Shown piece after piece: positions 1 to 7,194 of a stretch of DNA of 7,892 bases (its first letter is position 1; every line of letters begins with the position of its first letter). The notes under the pieces are model-generated. The model made no database searches. It had not been told where the DNA came from and was given only the letters and a program-made list of their open reading frames with translations. The translations under genes and the position numbers were made by a program. The stretch is taken from positions 1-7,892 of the forward strand of contig JAQGJY010000140.1 of NCBI GenBank assembly GCA_028290325.1. Direction: 5' to 3'. The DNA is from Tardiphaga sp. (lineage in GTDB: Bacteria; Pseudomonadota; Alphaproteobacteria; Rhizobiales; Xanthobacteraceae).

Positions 1-8
1 GACGCACG

Positions 9-2657
9 ATGTTCGATGATTTCAGTTTTGTCTGGTCGGTGATCGCCATCGCAACTTTGATATTTGCGGGCAAGGCGCTCAATCAGGTCAAGGTCTTGCG
101 CGCGCGGCTCGATGCGCTGGAAGCCAGACTGGTGGCGACACCGCCGGCCGTCGCGTCGCCGCTGGCTCCGGTTATTCACGCGGAATCCATTTCGAAACCC
201 ACCGCACCTGAGCCTGTCGCGGCTTCGGTTACACCGCCGCTCAGGAGGTCCGCGCCATCGCTGGCGTCGGCGTTGCCCCCGCAAGGCCCAGGCTTTGAGG
301 AGCGTGTCGGCACCCGCTGGGTGGTGTGGGTCGGCGGGCTGACATTGGCGCTCGGCGGCTTGTTCATGGTGCGCTTCTCGATCGAGCAAGGCCTGCTCGG
401 GCCGGGCGTTCGTACGTTGCTCGGCGGCGCGTTCGCGCTGGCGTTGCTCGCCGCCGGCGAATGGATGCGGCGCAAGGACAGCCTGTCGTCGCACGCCGTG
501 CCTCCGATCGCCAACATTCCAGCCATCCTCACCGCAGCCGGCACCGCGACAGCCTTCGCCACCGTCTATGCCGCCTACGCGCTGTATGAGTTTCTCGTGC
601 CGGTGGCGGCCTTCGTGCTGCTCGGCGCTGTCGCGCTCGGCACGCTTGCCGCGGCGCTGCTTCACGGTCCGGCGCTGGCCGGGCTCGGCGTCGCTGCCGC
701 TTTCGTTACGCCGGTTCTCGTCTCGTCGAGCACGCCGGATTATTGGTCGCTCTATATCTATCTCGCGATTGTCACGGCCGCCTCATTCGCCCTAGCGCGC
801 GCCCGTCTGTGGCGCTGGCTCGCGATCACCACCATCATCTTCGCCTTCGCATGGACGCTGCCGTGTCTGGAGTGCGGCCCGGCCTTCGTCGCGCCTCTCG
901 CTTTTCATGCCGCCGCCGGCTTCGTTCTGGCAGCGTTGCTCGTGGTGTGCGGCTTCCTGTTTGGTCCGCCGGCGGAGGCGGATCGGATCGAGCCGATCTC
1001 GTCGGCCTCGCTGGCCACCTATCTGCTTGCCGCCACGCTGATCGTGCTCGGCAACGGGCATAGCGATCTGTCGATGGTCGTCTTCGGCGTACTGACCGGC
1101 GCAACGCTCGGCGTGGCATGGCGGGCACCCAACGCGACCGCCGCCGTCGGCGCCGCATCGGGGATGGTCGCGCTGGTGTTCCTATCTTGGGCGGGTCGCG
1201 GCAATCCCGACATGCTGGTGCTGACCGGGCCATTGCCCGGCATCGGCGCCACGGCCATCGACGGCTCGGTGTCGCTGCATCTAATGTCCGCCGCGATCTT
1301 CGCGGTCGGTTTCGGCGTCGCCGGATTTCTCGCGCAAGGCCGCTCGGTTGGCGCTGCTGTCTCTGTCGTGTGGGCGGCATCGGCGGTGCTCACGCCGCTG
1401 GCGTTGCTGGTCGCGCTTTATGCGCGCATCGCGCATCTTGACCGCTCGATTCCTTTCGCCATTCTCGCAGTATTGCTCGCGGCGGCTTTCGCGTTCGCGA
1501 CGGAAACGCTCGCGCGCCGTGACACGCGTCCGGGCCTTTCGATCTCGGTCGCGCTGTTCGCAACCGGTACGCTGTCGGCGCTGGCCCTCGCACTGACGTT
1601 CTCCTTGGAAAAGGGCTGGCTGACGATCGCGCTGTCGCTGATGTCGCTCGGCACGGCCTGGATCGCGACGCGGCGGTCGATCCCGTTTTTGCGCGCGCTG
1701 GCGGCGATCCTTGCTGGCCTCGTGGTGGCACGCATCGGCTATGAACCGCGCATCGTTGGCGACGTGGTCGGCACGACGCCGATCTTCAACTGGCTGCTCT
1801 GGGGCTACGGCGTGCCGGCGTTGTCGTTCTGGGCCGCGAGCAATTTGATGCGCCGTCGCGGCGACGACGCATCGTTGCGCGCGGTCGAGGCCGCGGCAAT
1901 CCTGTTCAGCGTGCTGCTCGCCTTCATGGAAATCCGTCACGCGGTGAATGGCGGCGACGTCTATCGCCCATCGGCGGGGCTGACCGAGCTCGCGCTGCAA
2001 GTCTGCGTCGCGCTTGGCATGGCGATCGGGCTGGAGCGGTTGCGGATTCGCTCCCACAGCATCGTGCACGATGCCGGCGCGATGTTGCTGACGCTCTCTG
2101 CGGCGGTCATGATTATCGGCGGGCTCTTGTCGCTTTATATGCCGATGTGGCGTTATACGGACATCAATGGCGTGGTCATCAACACGCTGCTGTTGGCCTA
2201 CGCTCTACCGTCGCTGTTGGCGTTACTGTTATCTTATGCCGTCGCCAGCCATCGCGCGACGATCTATGCCAACACCATCGCGGCCGGCGCGCTGGTTTTA
2301 GCGCTGGCTTATGTCTCGCTCGCAATTCGTCGGCTGTATCACGGGCCGGTGTTGAGCGGCGGTCTCACCAGCGACGCGGAACAGTACACCTACTCGATCG
2401 CATGGCTGCTGTTCGGCGTCGTGCTGCTCGGTATCGGTTTGCTGATCAATTCGCAGCGGGCACGTCTCGCTTCGGCCGTCGTGATCGCGCTGACGATCGT
2501 CAAGGCGTTCGTGATCGACATGGCCACGTTGACAGGCGTGTATCGCGCGCTGTCCTTCATGTGTCTCGGTCTGGTCCTCGTCGCGATCGGCTGGCTCTAC
2601 CAGCGCATTCTGTTCAAGCGCGCCGCATCGCCGTCGCCGAAGCAGGCGACGACCTGA
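9..2657 (+). CDS. DUF2339 family polytopic inner-membrane protein
   Basis: Large integral membrane protein of 882 residues, function unknown. One N-terminal hydrophobic segment (about residues 7-22) is followed by a short charged, leucine-spaced helix that looks like a coiled coil (about 25-42). A Pro/Ala/Ser-rich linker runs from about 43 to 95. The family signature starts at residue 97 (EERVGTRWVVWVGG). The rest is almost continuous hydrophobic helices, roughly two dozen by eye, with short Arg-rich loops, ending in a basic tail (residues KRAASPSPKQATT). This architecture matches the DUF2339/COG5373 uncharacterised membrane proteins, which have a similar length. No catalytic motif is visible. 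A transport or envelope role is possible but unproven. The first ATG is used as the start, but only 8 bases lie upstream and they hold no in-frame stop, so an earlier start cannot be excluded and no ribosome binding site can be judged. The stop codon abuts the stop of the convergent next gene. Confidence 0.9.
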   Translation: MFDDFSFVWSVIAIATLIFAGKALNQVKVLRARLDALEARLVATPPAVASPLAPVIHAESISKPTAPEPVAASVTPPLRRSAPSLASALPPQGPGFEERVGTRWVVWVGGLTLALGGLFMVRFSIEQGLLGPGVRTLLGGAFALALLAAGEWMRRKDSLSSHAVPPIANIPAILTAAGTATAFATVYAAYALYEFLVPVAAFVLLGAVALGTLAAALLHGPALAGLGVAAAFVTPVLVSSSTPDYWSLYIYLAIVTAASFALARARLWRWLAITTIIFAFAWTLPCLECGPAFVAPLAFHAAAGFVLAALLVVCGFLFGPPAEADRIEPISSASLATYLLAATLIVLGNGHSDLSMVVFGVLTGATLGVAWRAPNATAAVGAASGMVALVFLSWAGRGNPDMLVLTGPLPGIGATAIDGSVSLHLMSAAIFAVGFGVAGFLAQGRSVGAAVSVVWAASAVLTPLALLVALYARIAHLDRSIPFAILAVLLAAAFAFATETLARRDTRPGLSISVALFATGTLSALALALTFSLEKGWLTIALSLMSLGTAWIATRRSIPFLRALAAILAGLVVARIGYEPRIVGDVVGTTPIFNWLLWGYGVPALSFWAASNLMRRRGDDASLRAVEAAAILFSVLLAFMEIRHAVNGGDVYRPSAGLTELALQVCVALGMAIGLERLRIRSHSIVHDAGAMLLTLSAAVMIIGGLLSLYMPMWRYTDINGVVINTLLLAYALPSLLALLLSYAVASHRATIYANTIAAGALVLALAYVSLAIRRLYHGPVLSGGLTSDAEQYTYSIAWLLFGVVLLGIGLLINSQRARLASAVVIALTIVKAFVIDMATLTGVYRALSFMCLGLVLVAIGWLYQRILFKRAASPSPKQATT

Positions 2658-3278
2658 TTAGTTCGTCGAGGGGCGCAGCACGGGAGCGGCTTCGCCCCCG
2701 GGGATGCTTGCGACCGGAGCGGGCGCCGGCTTCACCGGCTCGATCTTCGAACTCTCGACGCGCGGCGTTTCAACCTTCGATGTGACCTCGGTGCGACTGG
2801 CATCGGCCTGTCGGGTCGGGCCCGGCGCGGGCGGGGCCAGGGAGCGCGGACCACGCGGTCGCGAATTGGCGCGCGCCATCAGCATTTGCGCGGCGCCTTG
2901 ATGGTTGAAATCGCAATACGCGAAGCCCATGCCGTTGACCGCGCCGCGAAAGCTCGCCTCGGTGGTTTTGTTCAGGTTGAAGCAGGGCTCGAACGGAATG
3001 CCCTTGATCGACGCGCAGATCGCCTGGCCACGGACCTGCAACGTATTGCCGGGCAGGCGCATATAGCGGGTCGGGCCGCTGCCGGTGAACTGGACCGAGC
3101 CCGCCGCGCCGCCGTCGTCGAGAATACGGCCGGCGCCGCGCGTGCCATCGAAGCACGTGAAGGCGAAGACCTTGCCCGAGACGAAGCGACGGGCTTCGTC
3201 GGCATTCATCTGGCCCGCCAGCGCGGGAACGACAACCGATGCACCCAGCAGGGCTCCGAATACAACACGCGCAAGCAT
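2658..3278 (-). CDS. Secreted cysteine-containing protein of unknown function
   Basis: Hypothetical protein of 206 residues, predicted to be exported. Residues 1-21 form a Sec signal peptide (hydrophobic core VVFGALLGASVVV, probable cleavage after ALA at 19-21). The mature globular part, about 22-128, holds four cysteines (C42, C88, C99, C122), suited to two periplasmic disulfides, and blocks such as FTCFDGTRGAGRI, EPCFNLNKTTEASFRG and GFAYCDF. From about 137 to the end the chain is Pro/Ala/Lys/Glu-rich and probably disordered. I believe similar proteins occur in Bradyrhizobium relatives, but I cannot name a domain. The reading frame stays open to 3368, but ATG at 3278 is preferred because it directly begins the signal peptide and has GGAG 7 bases upstream. 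The extra 30 residues would put a basic stretch before the signal. The gene is 112 bp downstream of the acuI-like gene on the same strand. Confidence 0.82.
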   Translation of the reverse strand: MLARVVFGALLGASVVVPALAGQMNADEARRFVSGKVFAFTCFDGTRGAGRILDDGGAAGSVQFTGSGPTRYMRLPGNTLQVRGQAICASIKGIPFEPCFNLNKTTEASFRGAVNGMGFAYCDFNHQGAAQMLMARANSRPRGPRSLAPPAPGPTRQADASRTEVTSKVETPRVESSKIEPVKPAPAPVASIPGGEAAPVLRPSTN

Positions 3279-3285
3279 ACGAGCA

Positions 3286-3289
3286 CTCC
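3286..3289 (-). promoter_or_regulatory. Ribosome binding site fixing the start at 3278
   Basis: GGAG on the minus strand with a 7-base spacer to ATG at 3278. It supports the internal start over the upstream in-frame start at 3368. Confidence 0.65.
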
Positions 3290-3339
3290 AGCAAACCAAC
3301 AGAGGGTTCGGCCTTTTCGCCTTAACCCGCTGCTTACCA

Positions 3340-3376
3340 TACCAACCATGGCAACAATGGAGCAGCATGGTTGGTA
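3340..3376. repeat. 11-bp perfect inverted repeat between acuI-like and secreted-protein genes
   Basis: TACCAACCATG at 3340-3350 is exactly complementary to CATGGTTGGTA at 3366-3376, with a 15-base centre. It lies 14 bases past the stop of the acuI-like gene and 61 bases before the start codon of the secreted-protein gene, both read on the minus strand. No T-run follows on either strand, so it does not look like a standard rho-independent terminator. It could be an mRNA hairpin protecting the acuI 3' end, a weak terminator, or a dyad operator for the downstream gene. Confidence 0.6.
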
Positions 3377-3390
3377 AAGTCTAAATGCGC

Positions 3391-4377
3391 TCAGGAAATC
3401 TTCACGACGAGACGCCCGCGAATTTCACCGGCGAGCACTCTGGCGCCGGCCGCGATAACCTCGTCGAGGGAAATTTCCTGCGTGATTTCAGCAAGTTTCG
3501 CTGCATCGAGATCGCTCGCAAGACGGTCCCAGGCCTGCCGTCGCAACGCGATCGGGCACATTACGGAATCGATGCCGAGAAGACACACGCCGCGCAAAAT
3601 GAATGGCGCAACCGATGACGGGAGGTCCATGCCGGCCGCGAGGCCGCACGCTGCGATCGCGCCGCGATATTTGGTCATCGACAGCAGATTCGCCAATGTC
3701 GTCGAACCAACGCTGTCGATGCCGCCGGCCCATCGTTCCTTTGCGATCGGCTTGGCCGCGCCGGACAGCTCGGCGCGATCGATGATCTCGGATGCGCCGA
3801 GCTTTTTCAGATAATCGGATTCGGAGACGCGCCCTGTCGATGCGATCACCTGATAGCCGAGCTTGGACAACACGGCGATGGCGATTGAGCCGACGCCGCC
3901 GGCGGCGCCGGTGACGACGACCGGGCCCTGATTCGGCGTGAGGCCATGTTTCTCCAACGCCAGCACCGACAGCATCGCCGTGTAGCCCGCGGTGCCGATC
4001 GCCATCGCATCACGCGCGGAGATTCCCTGCGGCAGCTTGACCAGCCAGTCACCTTTGACACGCGCCTTTTCGGCGTAGGCTCCGAGATGAGTCTCGCCCA
4101 TGCCCCAGCCGTTGCAGATCACCTTGTCGCCGGGCTTCCAGTTCGGATTGCTCGATTCAGACACGGTGCCGGAAAAATCGATGCCGGCGATCATCGGGAA
4201 GCGCCGGACCACCGGCGCCTTGCCGGTCACAGCGAGACCGTCTTTGTAATTCACGGTGGACCATTCAACCATCACGGTGACGTCGCCATCCATCAGTTCG
4301 GCTTCGTCGAACTGCGTCAATGCGACGGTCGTGCCCTTCTCGGCCTTGTCGATCCGGATTGCCTTGAACATCGTCAT
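3391..4377 (-). CDS. acuI: AcuI/YhdH-type NADPH-dependent acrylyl-CoA reductase (MDR superfamily)
   Basis: Zinc-independent medium-chain dehydrogenase/reductase of 328 residues, the usual length for AcuI/YhdH proteins. The N-terminal GroES-like substrate domain covers about 1-125 and includes the conserved NYKDGLA at 43-49. The Rossmann cofactor domain follows, with TGAAGGVGS at 156-164 and ASTGR at 179-183, the latter typical of NADPH use in this subfamily. The structural-zinc cysteine cluster of classical alcohol dehydrogenases is absent. Characterised members reduce acryloyl-CoA to propionyl-CoA in the cytoplasm, giving a route for 3-hydroxypropionate and DMSP-derived carbon and removing a toxic electrophile. 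Substrate is assigned by family only, and no DMSP lyase or propionate genes are nearby. GGGAG sits 6 bases before the chosen ATG; a second ATG two codons in is a minor alternative. The gene follows the cell wall hydrolase by 92 bp on the same strand. A generic quinone oxidoreductase label is the main competing annotation. Confidence 0.9.
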   Translation of the reverse strand: MTMFKAIRIDKAEKGTTVALTQFDEAELMDGDVTVMVEWSTVNYKDGLAVTGKAPVVRRFPMIAGIDFSGTVSESSNPNWKPGDKVICNGWGMGETHLGAYAEKARVKGDWLVKLPQGISARDAMAIGTAGYTAMLSVLALEKHGLTPNQGPVVVTGAAGGVGSIAIAVLSKLGYQVIASTGRVSESDYLKKLGASEIIDRAELSGAAKPIAKERWAGGIDSVGSTTLANLLSMTKYRGAIAACGLAAGMDLPSSVAPFILRGVCLLGIDSVMCPIALRRQAWDRLASDLDAAKLAEITQEISLDEVIAAGARVLAGEIRGRLVVKIS

Positions 4378-4383
4378 GCTACG

Positions 4384-4388
4384 CTCCC
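4384..4388 (-). promoter_or_regulatory. Ribosome binding site of the acuI-like gene
   Basis: GGGAG on the minus strand with a 6-base spacer to the ATG at 4377. It favours the first of two closely spaced ATG codons. Confidence 0.6.
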
Positions 4389-4469
4389 GCTCGTTTGTTC
4401 TCTGCGGGAGTTGATGGCGGAAAACGCCGGCATCGTAAAGCCGCTGCGATGCAGGGCCGCGTGCGCTGC

Positions 4470-5882
4470 CTACGGCTTGACGGCGGTGAGCGTCGCGGAA
4501 ATTTCCGCCGTCGCGGCTTGCGTGCCCCAGCTCGGCGCGTCGGAGCCGTCACCCCATTTGCGCGGACGATAGAACGAATGAACGCCGAATTTATAAGTCT
4601 TCTTCATCTCGCGCACCCATGACGGATGCACCCAATACGCATGGTAGTGCGTCGACTTCGCGACTTCGGGCAACCACAGCCGGCCGTCCAGGGTTTCCTT
4701 CGCGATCTTGCGCGCGCGATCCCACATGTCGGGCTCTTTGACGACATCGCGGATGCCATCGCAGGCGAAGGTGAACTGGCACGACAGATGCCGATGCGCG
4801 TTCTGGTAGACCACGCCGCACGGCGTCGCTGGATAGTAACCCGAGAACACGCGGTTCATGACCACTTGCGCGACGGCGATCTGGCCGCGCACAGCTTCAC
4901 CGCGCGCTTCGAAATAGACCGCGTTGGCGAGGCACCTTTCCTGCTTCTCGCGCGCTTTGGAGTCGAACAGGCCGAGCCGTTGGGCGGGCGTTCTGACCGT
5001 CATGTTGTCGGCGTTGACTTCACCTTTGTTGGCGACACTTTCGCCAGAATTTTCAATGTCTTGCGGCAAGGCCAGCGACGCCGGCGGTTTCGTGTCGGCA
5101 TCGCGGCCAACGATCGTCGGCTCCTCGCCCGGCTGCCAGCGCTCCATCGCCTCGAGCGACGCGCCAAGCGAGGAGGAGCCGAAGAACAGATTGGCGGTCT
5201 GGACCGAAAACGCGTCGCGCGGTGGCACCGGCGCGGTTCCGGCGGAAACGCCTTCGAGCGGCATCTTGGTCTCGTTGAGCGGATCGGCCTCAAGCGACAC
5301 CGAGACGTCGAGCGGCGACAGTGGCGGTGCGTTCAACGCCGCCGCCAATTCGGGATCGAGCGGAGCGGCGGGTGGCGCGGCGAGCGGAAGCGCGTTGGTC
5401 GTCTTGGCGCCTCGGACGGACGAGTTGGTCTGGAAGCGGTCGGGCGCCGTCGGCATATCGGACGGCTTGACCAATGCAAGGCGATCACCTTTCAACGTGC
5501 GATCGACCGCGGGAAATTCGGATGCGTCATAACGTTTCGGCGGCTGCGCCAGCGCACTGCGCGGCGGGCTGCCTGGGATGTCACGGTCCTGTTTGCCCAA
5601 GCTTGCGAGACGCACGTTGGCGCTCTCGGGCACAGCAGTGCCGATCGGGCGGCCGAATGAAAAGGTCGCGACCTGAATGGTGGAGGCGGCGGAGGCGATG
5701 ACGCGCTTTTGCCAGCGCTCGGCGACGTCGGGCTGCCGGGCCAGCAGCGAGCCGATATCCTGATAGCCGGTCTGCCTCGGCATCAGCGCGAAGATTGCGA
5801 GACCCAGACCGAAGGACGCGACACGCGCGGCCTTCGGTCTGTTACGCGACACAACGCTACTCGGTACACTTACGCAACGCAT
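4470..5882 (-). CDS. Membrane-anchored SleB-family cell wall hydrolase
   Basis: Peptidoglycan hydrolase of 470 residues with a C-terminal Hydrolase_2 (SleB/CwlJ) domain at about 315-440. SleB enzymes act as muramidase/lytic transglycosylase-type hydrolases. The core motif is AVYFEARGE, and the first glutamate of EARGE (E325) is the predicted catalytic acid. It is followed by GQIAVAQVVMNRV, then by the SCQFTFACDG and HYHAYWVHP blocks. A basic N-terminus precedes one hydrophobic helix (about 18-34), a signal anchor that would place the enzyme in the periplasm. Residues of about 90-310 are a low-complexity Pro/Ala/Ser/Asp-rich linker, which could let the enzyme reach the wall. The frame is open to a TTG at 5990, but ATG at 5882 is preferred because it sits just before the basic-hydrophobic anchor; its ribosome site (GGGTGTGAG) is weak. 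In non-sporulating alphaproteobacteria a role in wall remodelling is more likely than germination. Confidence 0.88.
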   Translation of the reverse strand: MRCVSVPSSVVSRNRPKAARVASFGLGLAIFALMPRQTGYQDIGSLLARQPDVAERWQKRVIASAASTIQVATFSFGRPIGTAVPESANVRLASLGKQDRDIPGSPPRSALAQPPKRYDASEFPAVDRTLKGDRLALVKPSDMPTAPDRFQTNSSVRGAKTTNALPLAAPPAAPLDPELAAALNAPPLSPLDVSVSLEADPLNETKMPLEGVSAGTAPVPPRDAFSVQTANLFFGSSSLGASLEAMERWQPGEEPTIVGRDADTKPPASLALPQDIENSGESVANKGEVNADNMTVRTPAQRLGLFDSKAREKQERCLANAVYFEARGEAVRGQIAVAQVVMNRVFSGYYPATPCGVVYQNAHRHLSCQFTFACDGIRDVVKEPDMWDRARKIAKETLDGRLWLPEVAKSTHYHAYWVHPSWVREMKKTYKFGVHSFYRPRKWGDGSDAPSWGTQAATAEISATLTAVKP

Positions 5883-6159
5883 ACTCACACCCAATCGAGG
5901 CGCACAACTCCGTGCAGTTCGATTGATCAAAGTAATATCCGAGTAAGGTTGCGAGGGAGTTAATCGCCGACACCGTTTCGACACACGCAAGTCATTAACG
6001 CGCGTGGTTCAGCGACTTCTAAAATGCTGGTAAACAGCGGCTTTCTGAAAGTGGTAAAGAATATGTTGATGCGCGGGCTCATGAAAATTGACGCATCTGA
6101 TCTTCATTCGGCGCGGTTGTATTGAGGCTGCCTTAACCTGGAGCCGTCAAATTGTTGTC
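5883..6159. promoter_or_regulatory. Divergent intergenic region, probable promoters for both directions
   Basis: About 280 bp, visibly more AT-rich than its flanks, between divergently read genes, so it should hold the promoters of the cell wall hydrolase (leftward) and the unknown/NUDIX pair (rightward). I could not settle on convincing -35/-10 pairs. Visible elements are a direct repeat TGGTAAA at 6028-6034 and 6052-6058, with the small palindrome CTTTC-T-GAAAG (6041-6051) between them, and isolated TTAA boxes at 5960-5963 and 5995-5998 that lack a well-spaced partner. Confidence 0.5.
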
Positions 6160-6666
6160 ATGGCGGTAACGGCTCTGAAAAGCTTGGACGACAGCGACTG
6201 GCGTATTGCAACGCCGGCTGAATTAGCTGCGGCTAATATTAATCCGCAGACCGGGCTGGCCACCGATTATCTCAACCACTTCAACGAAGCCGTGATGCTG
6301 CTCGACATGGTTCCGGACATGCCGGACTGCGTGCAGGACTTCATGGAATGGCGCCCTTTGTCTTATGTCGAGCATTTCACCGCCTCGCAATTTGCGGCGC
6401 GCGATCTCGCGATCGCCGCCTACGAGGATACCGACGTGGATGTGCGCGCCGAATTCGACGCGCTCACTGACATGATGACGGCGATTCTCGTCCAGGTCGG
6501 CAAGGCGATGGGCGCGGTGCAACACGATGCGTCGCGCGCCCGACTGGCGGTGCAGGCGACCGCCTGGCTGCGGCCATTGGTGACGCAGGTCGGCGGCGTC
6601 ATCAATGGTTTGGTCGACGAGCCCGAGGCAACCGACATCGACGCCATCATGGGTGCATCCGCTTGA
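6160..6666 (+). CDS. Conserved-looking hypothetical protein, coupled to NUDIX gene
   Basis: Acidic, soluble-looking protein of 168 residues with no signal peptide or membrane segment, so probably cytoplasmic. The sequence suggests mostly alpha-helix: amphipathic stretches around DYLNHFNEAVMLLDMV, HFTASQFAARDLAIAAYE and FDALTDMMTAILVQVGKAM. I recognise no domain or catalytic motif. ATG at 6160 is chosen as the first in-frame ATG. The frame also runs upstream to a TTG at 6088, but those 24 residues (Arg/Cys/Trp-containing) look untranslated. Start support is modest, because the nearest GGAG (6140-6143) is 16 bases away, too far for normal use. The gene ends in TTGA, overlapping the start of the NUDIX gene, which indicates co-translation and a possible shared role. 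Coding quality is good: G/C-rich third positions, and no stop until the overlap. Confidence 0.75.
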   Translation: MAVTALKSLDDSDWRIATPAELAAANINPQTGLATDYLNHFNEAVMLLDMVPDMPDCVQDFMEWRPLSYVEHFTASQFAARDLAIAAYEDTDVDVRAEFDALTDMMTAILVQVGKAMGAVQHDASRARLAVQATAWLRPLVTQVGGVINGLVDEPEATDIDAIMGASA

Positions 6667-7085
6667 CGGCGCCGGTTAAAGCACGCCCGCAACTCGCCGC
6701 CAGCGCCATCGTGTTTCGCGACGGCCGGATCTTGCTGGTGCGCCGCGCCCATGATCCGGGGCGCGGGCGGTGGTCGGTGCCGGGCGGCCGCGTCGAGCAC
6801 GGTGAAACGCTGGAGCAGGCGGTGCATCGCGAGGTTGCCGAGGAGACCGGGCTGGCTATCGAAATCGTTGGCCTCGCCGGCATTCGCGAGGTGCTGCCAC
6901 TCCATCATACGAGCGGCCATTATGTGGTGCTGTCTTACGCGGCGCTGTGGCGCGGCGGTGAGGTCGTGCTGAACGACGAGCATGACGCCGCGCAATGGAT
7001 CGCGCCTGAGGATCTCGGAACCGTCGCGACGACGGATGGCCTCGCGGCGATCGTGGCGGCCGCGCGGACGATCGTGGGCGTGTGA
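6663..7085 (+). CDS. NUDIX hydrolase
   Basis: NUDIX-family pyrophosphohydrolase of 140 residues. It should cleave a nucleoside diphosphate linked to another moiety, using Mg2+ or Mn2+. The Nudix box is complete: G42-x5-E48-x7-R56-E57-V58-A59-E60-E61-T62-G63-L64, with metal-binding Glu57, Glu60 and Glu61. It is preceded by the usual strand-turn WSVPGG (37-42). A basic loop VRRAHDPGRGR (26-36) is the sort seen in MutT/ADP-ribose pyrophosphatase-like members, but substrate cannot be read from the sequence. Start is TTG at 6663, overlapping the upstream stop as TTGA. GGGTG at 6651-6655 is a weak ribosome site 7 bases before it. No ATG or GTG is available before the first core strand (AASAIVFRDGRILLV), so the TTG start is well supported and points to translational coupling. 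The length is typical for a single-domain NUDIX enzyme. Confidence 0.92.
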   Translation: MTAPVKARPQLAASAIVFRDGRILLVRRAHDPGRGRWSVPGGRVEHGETLEQAVHREVAEETGLAIEIVGLAGIREVLPLHHTSGHYVVLSYAALWRGGEVVLNDEHDAAQWIAPEDLGTVATTDGLAAIVAAARTIVGV

Positions 7086-7183
7086 TACCACGCGGAAGCG
7101 ATGTTCGAGCGAGGGTTTCGCGTCCTGGACCCTATCCCAACCTTGCGGTTCCCGCCGGCAAAAGGCATATCCACGGCGACCCC

Positions 7184-7188
7184 GAGAG
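7184..7188 (+). promoter_or_regulatory. Ribosome binding site of the TIGR02301 gene
   Basis: GAGAG with a 6-base spacer to ATG at 7195. It supports the short form beginning at the signal peptide over the open frame that extends back into the NUDIX gene. Confidence 0.5.
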
Positions 7189-7194
7189 CGCCCG

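Noticed and set aside
1281..2069. Long open frame on the minus strand opposite the DUF2339 gene
   Set aside because: Its product is extremely Arg/Gln/Asp-rich, as expected of the antisense of a hydrophobic GC-rich gene, and it has no recognisable domain.
4416..4452. Small hairpins GGCG/CGCC (4416-4428) and GCATCG/CGATGC (4430-4452) after the cell wall hydrolase stop
   Set aside because: Stems of 4 and 6 bp, with only a short interrupted T stretch (GTTTTC) on the minus strand. Too weak to call a terminator.
4626..5660. 344-codon plus-strand open frame opposite the cell wall hydrolase
   Set aside because: Arg-rich composition with no domain. The opposite strand carries an unmistakable SleB hydrolase.
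5883..5990. Upstream TTG start that would lengthen the cell wall hydrolase by 36 residues
   Set aside because: The extension has no ribosome binding site and would place a non-conserved-looking stretch before the membrane anchor. ATG at 5882 fits the protein better.
5955..6010. Possible CtrA sites (TTAA-N7-TTAA) in the divergent region
   Set aside because: Only single TTAA half-sites are present; the correctly spaced second half is GGTT, not TTAA.
6088..6122. Possible promoter TTGACG (6088-6093) with TTGTAT (6117-6122)
   Set aside because: The 23-bp spacer is too long for a sigma70-type promoter, and no better -10 was found at 16-18 bp.
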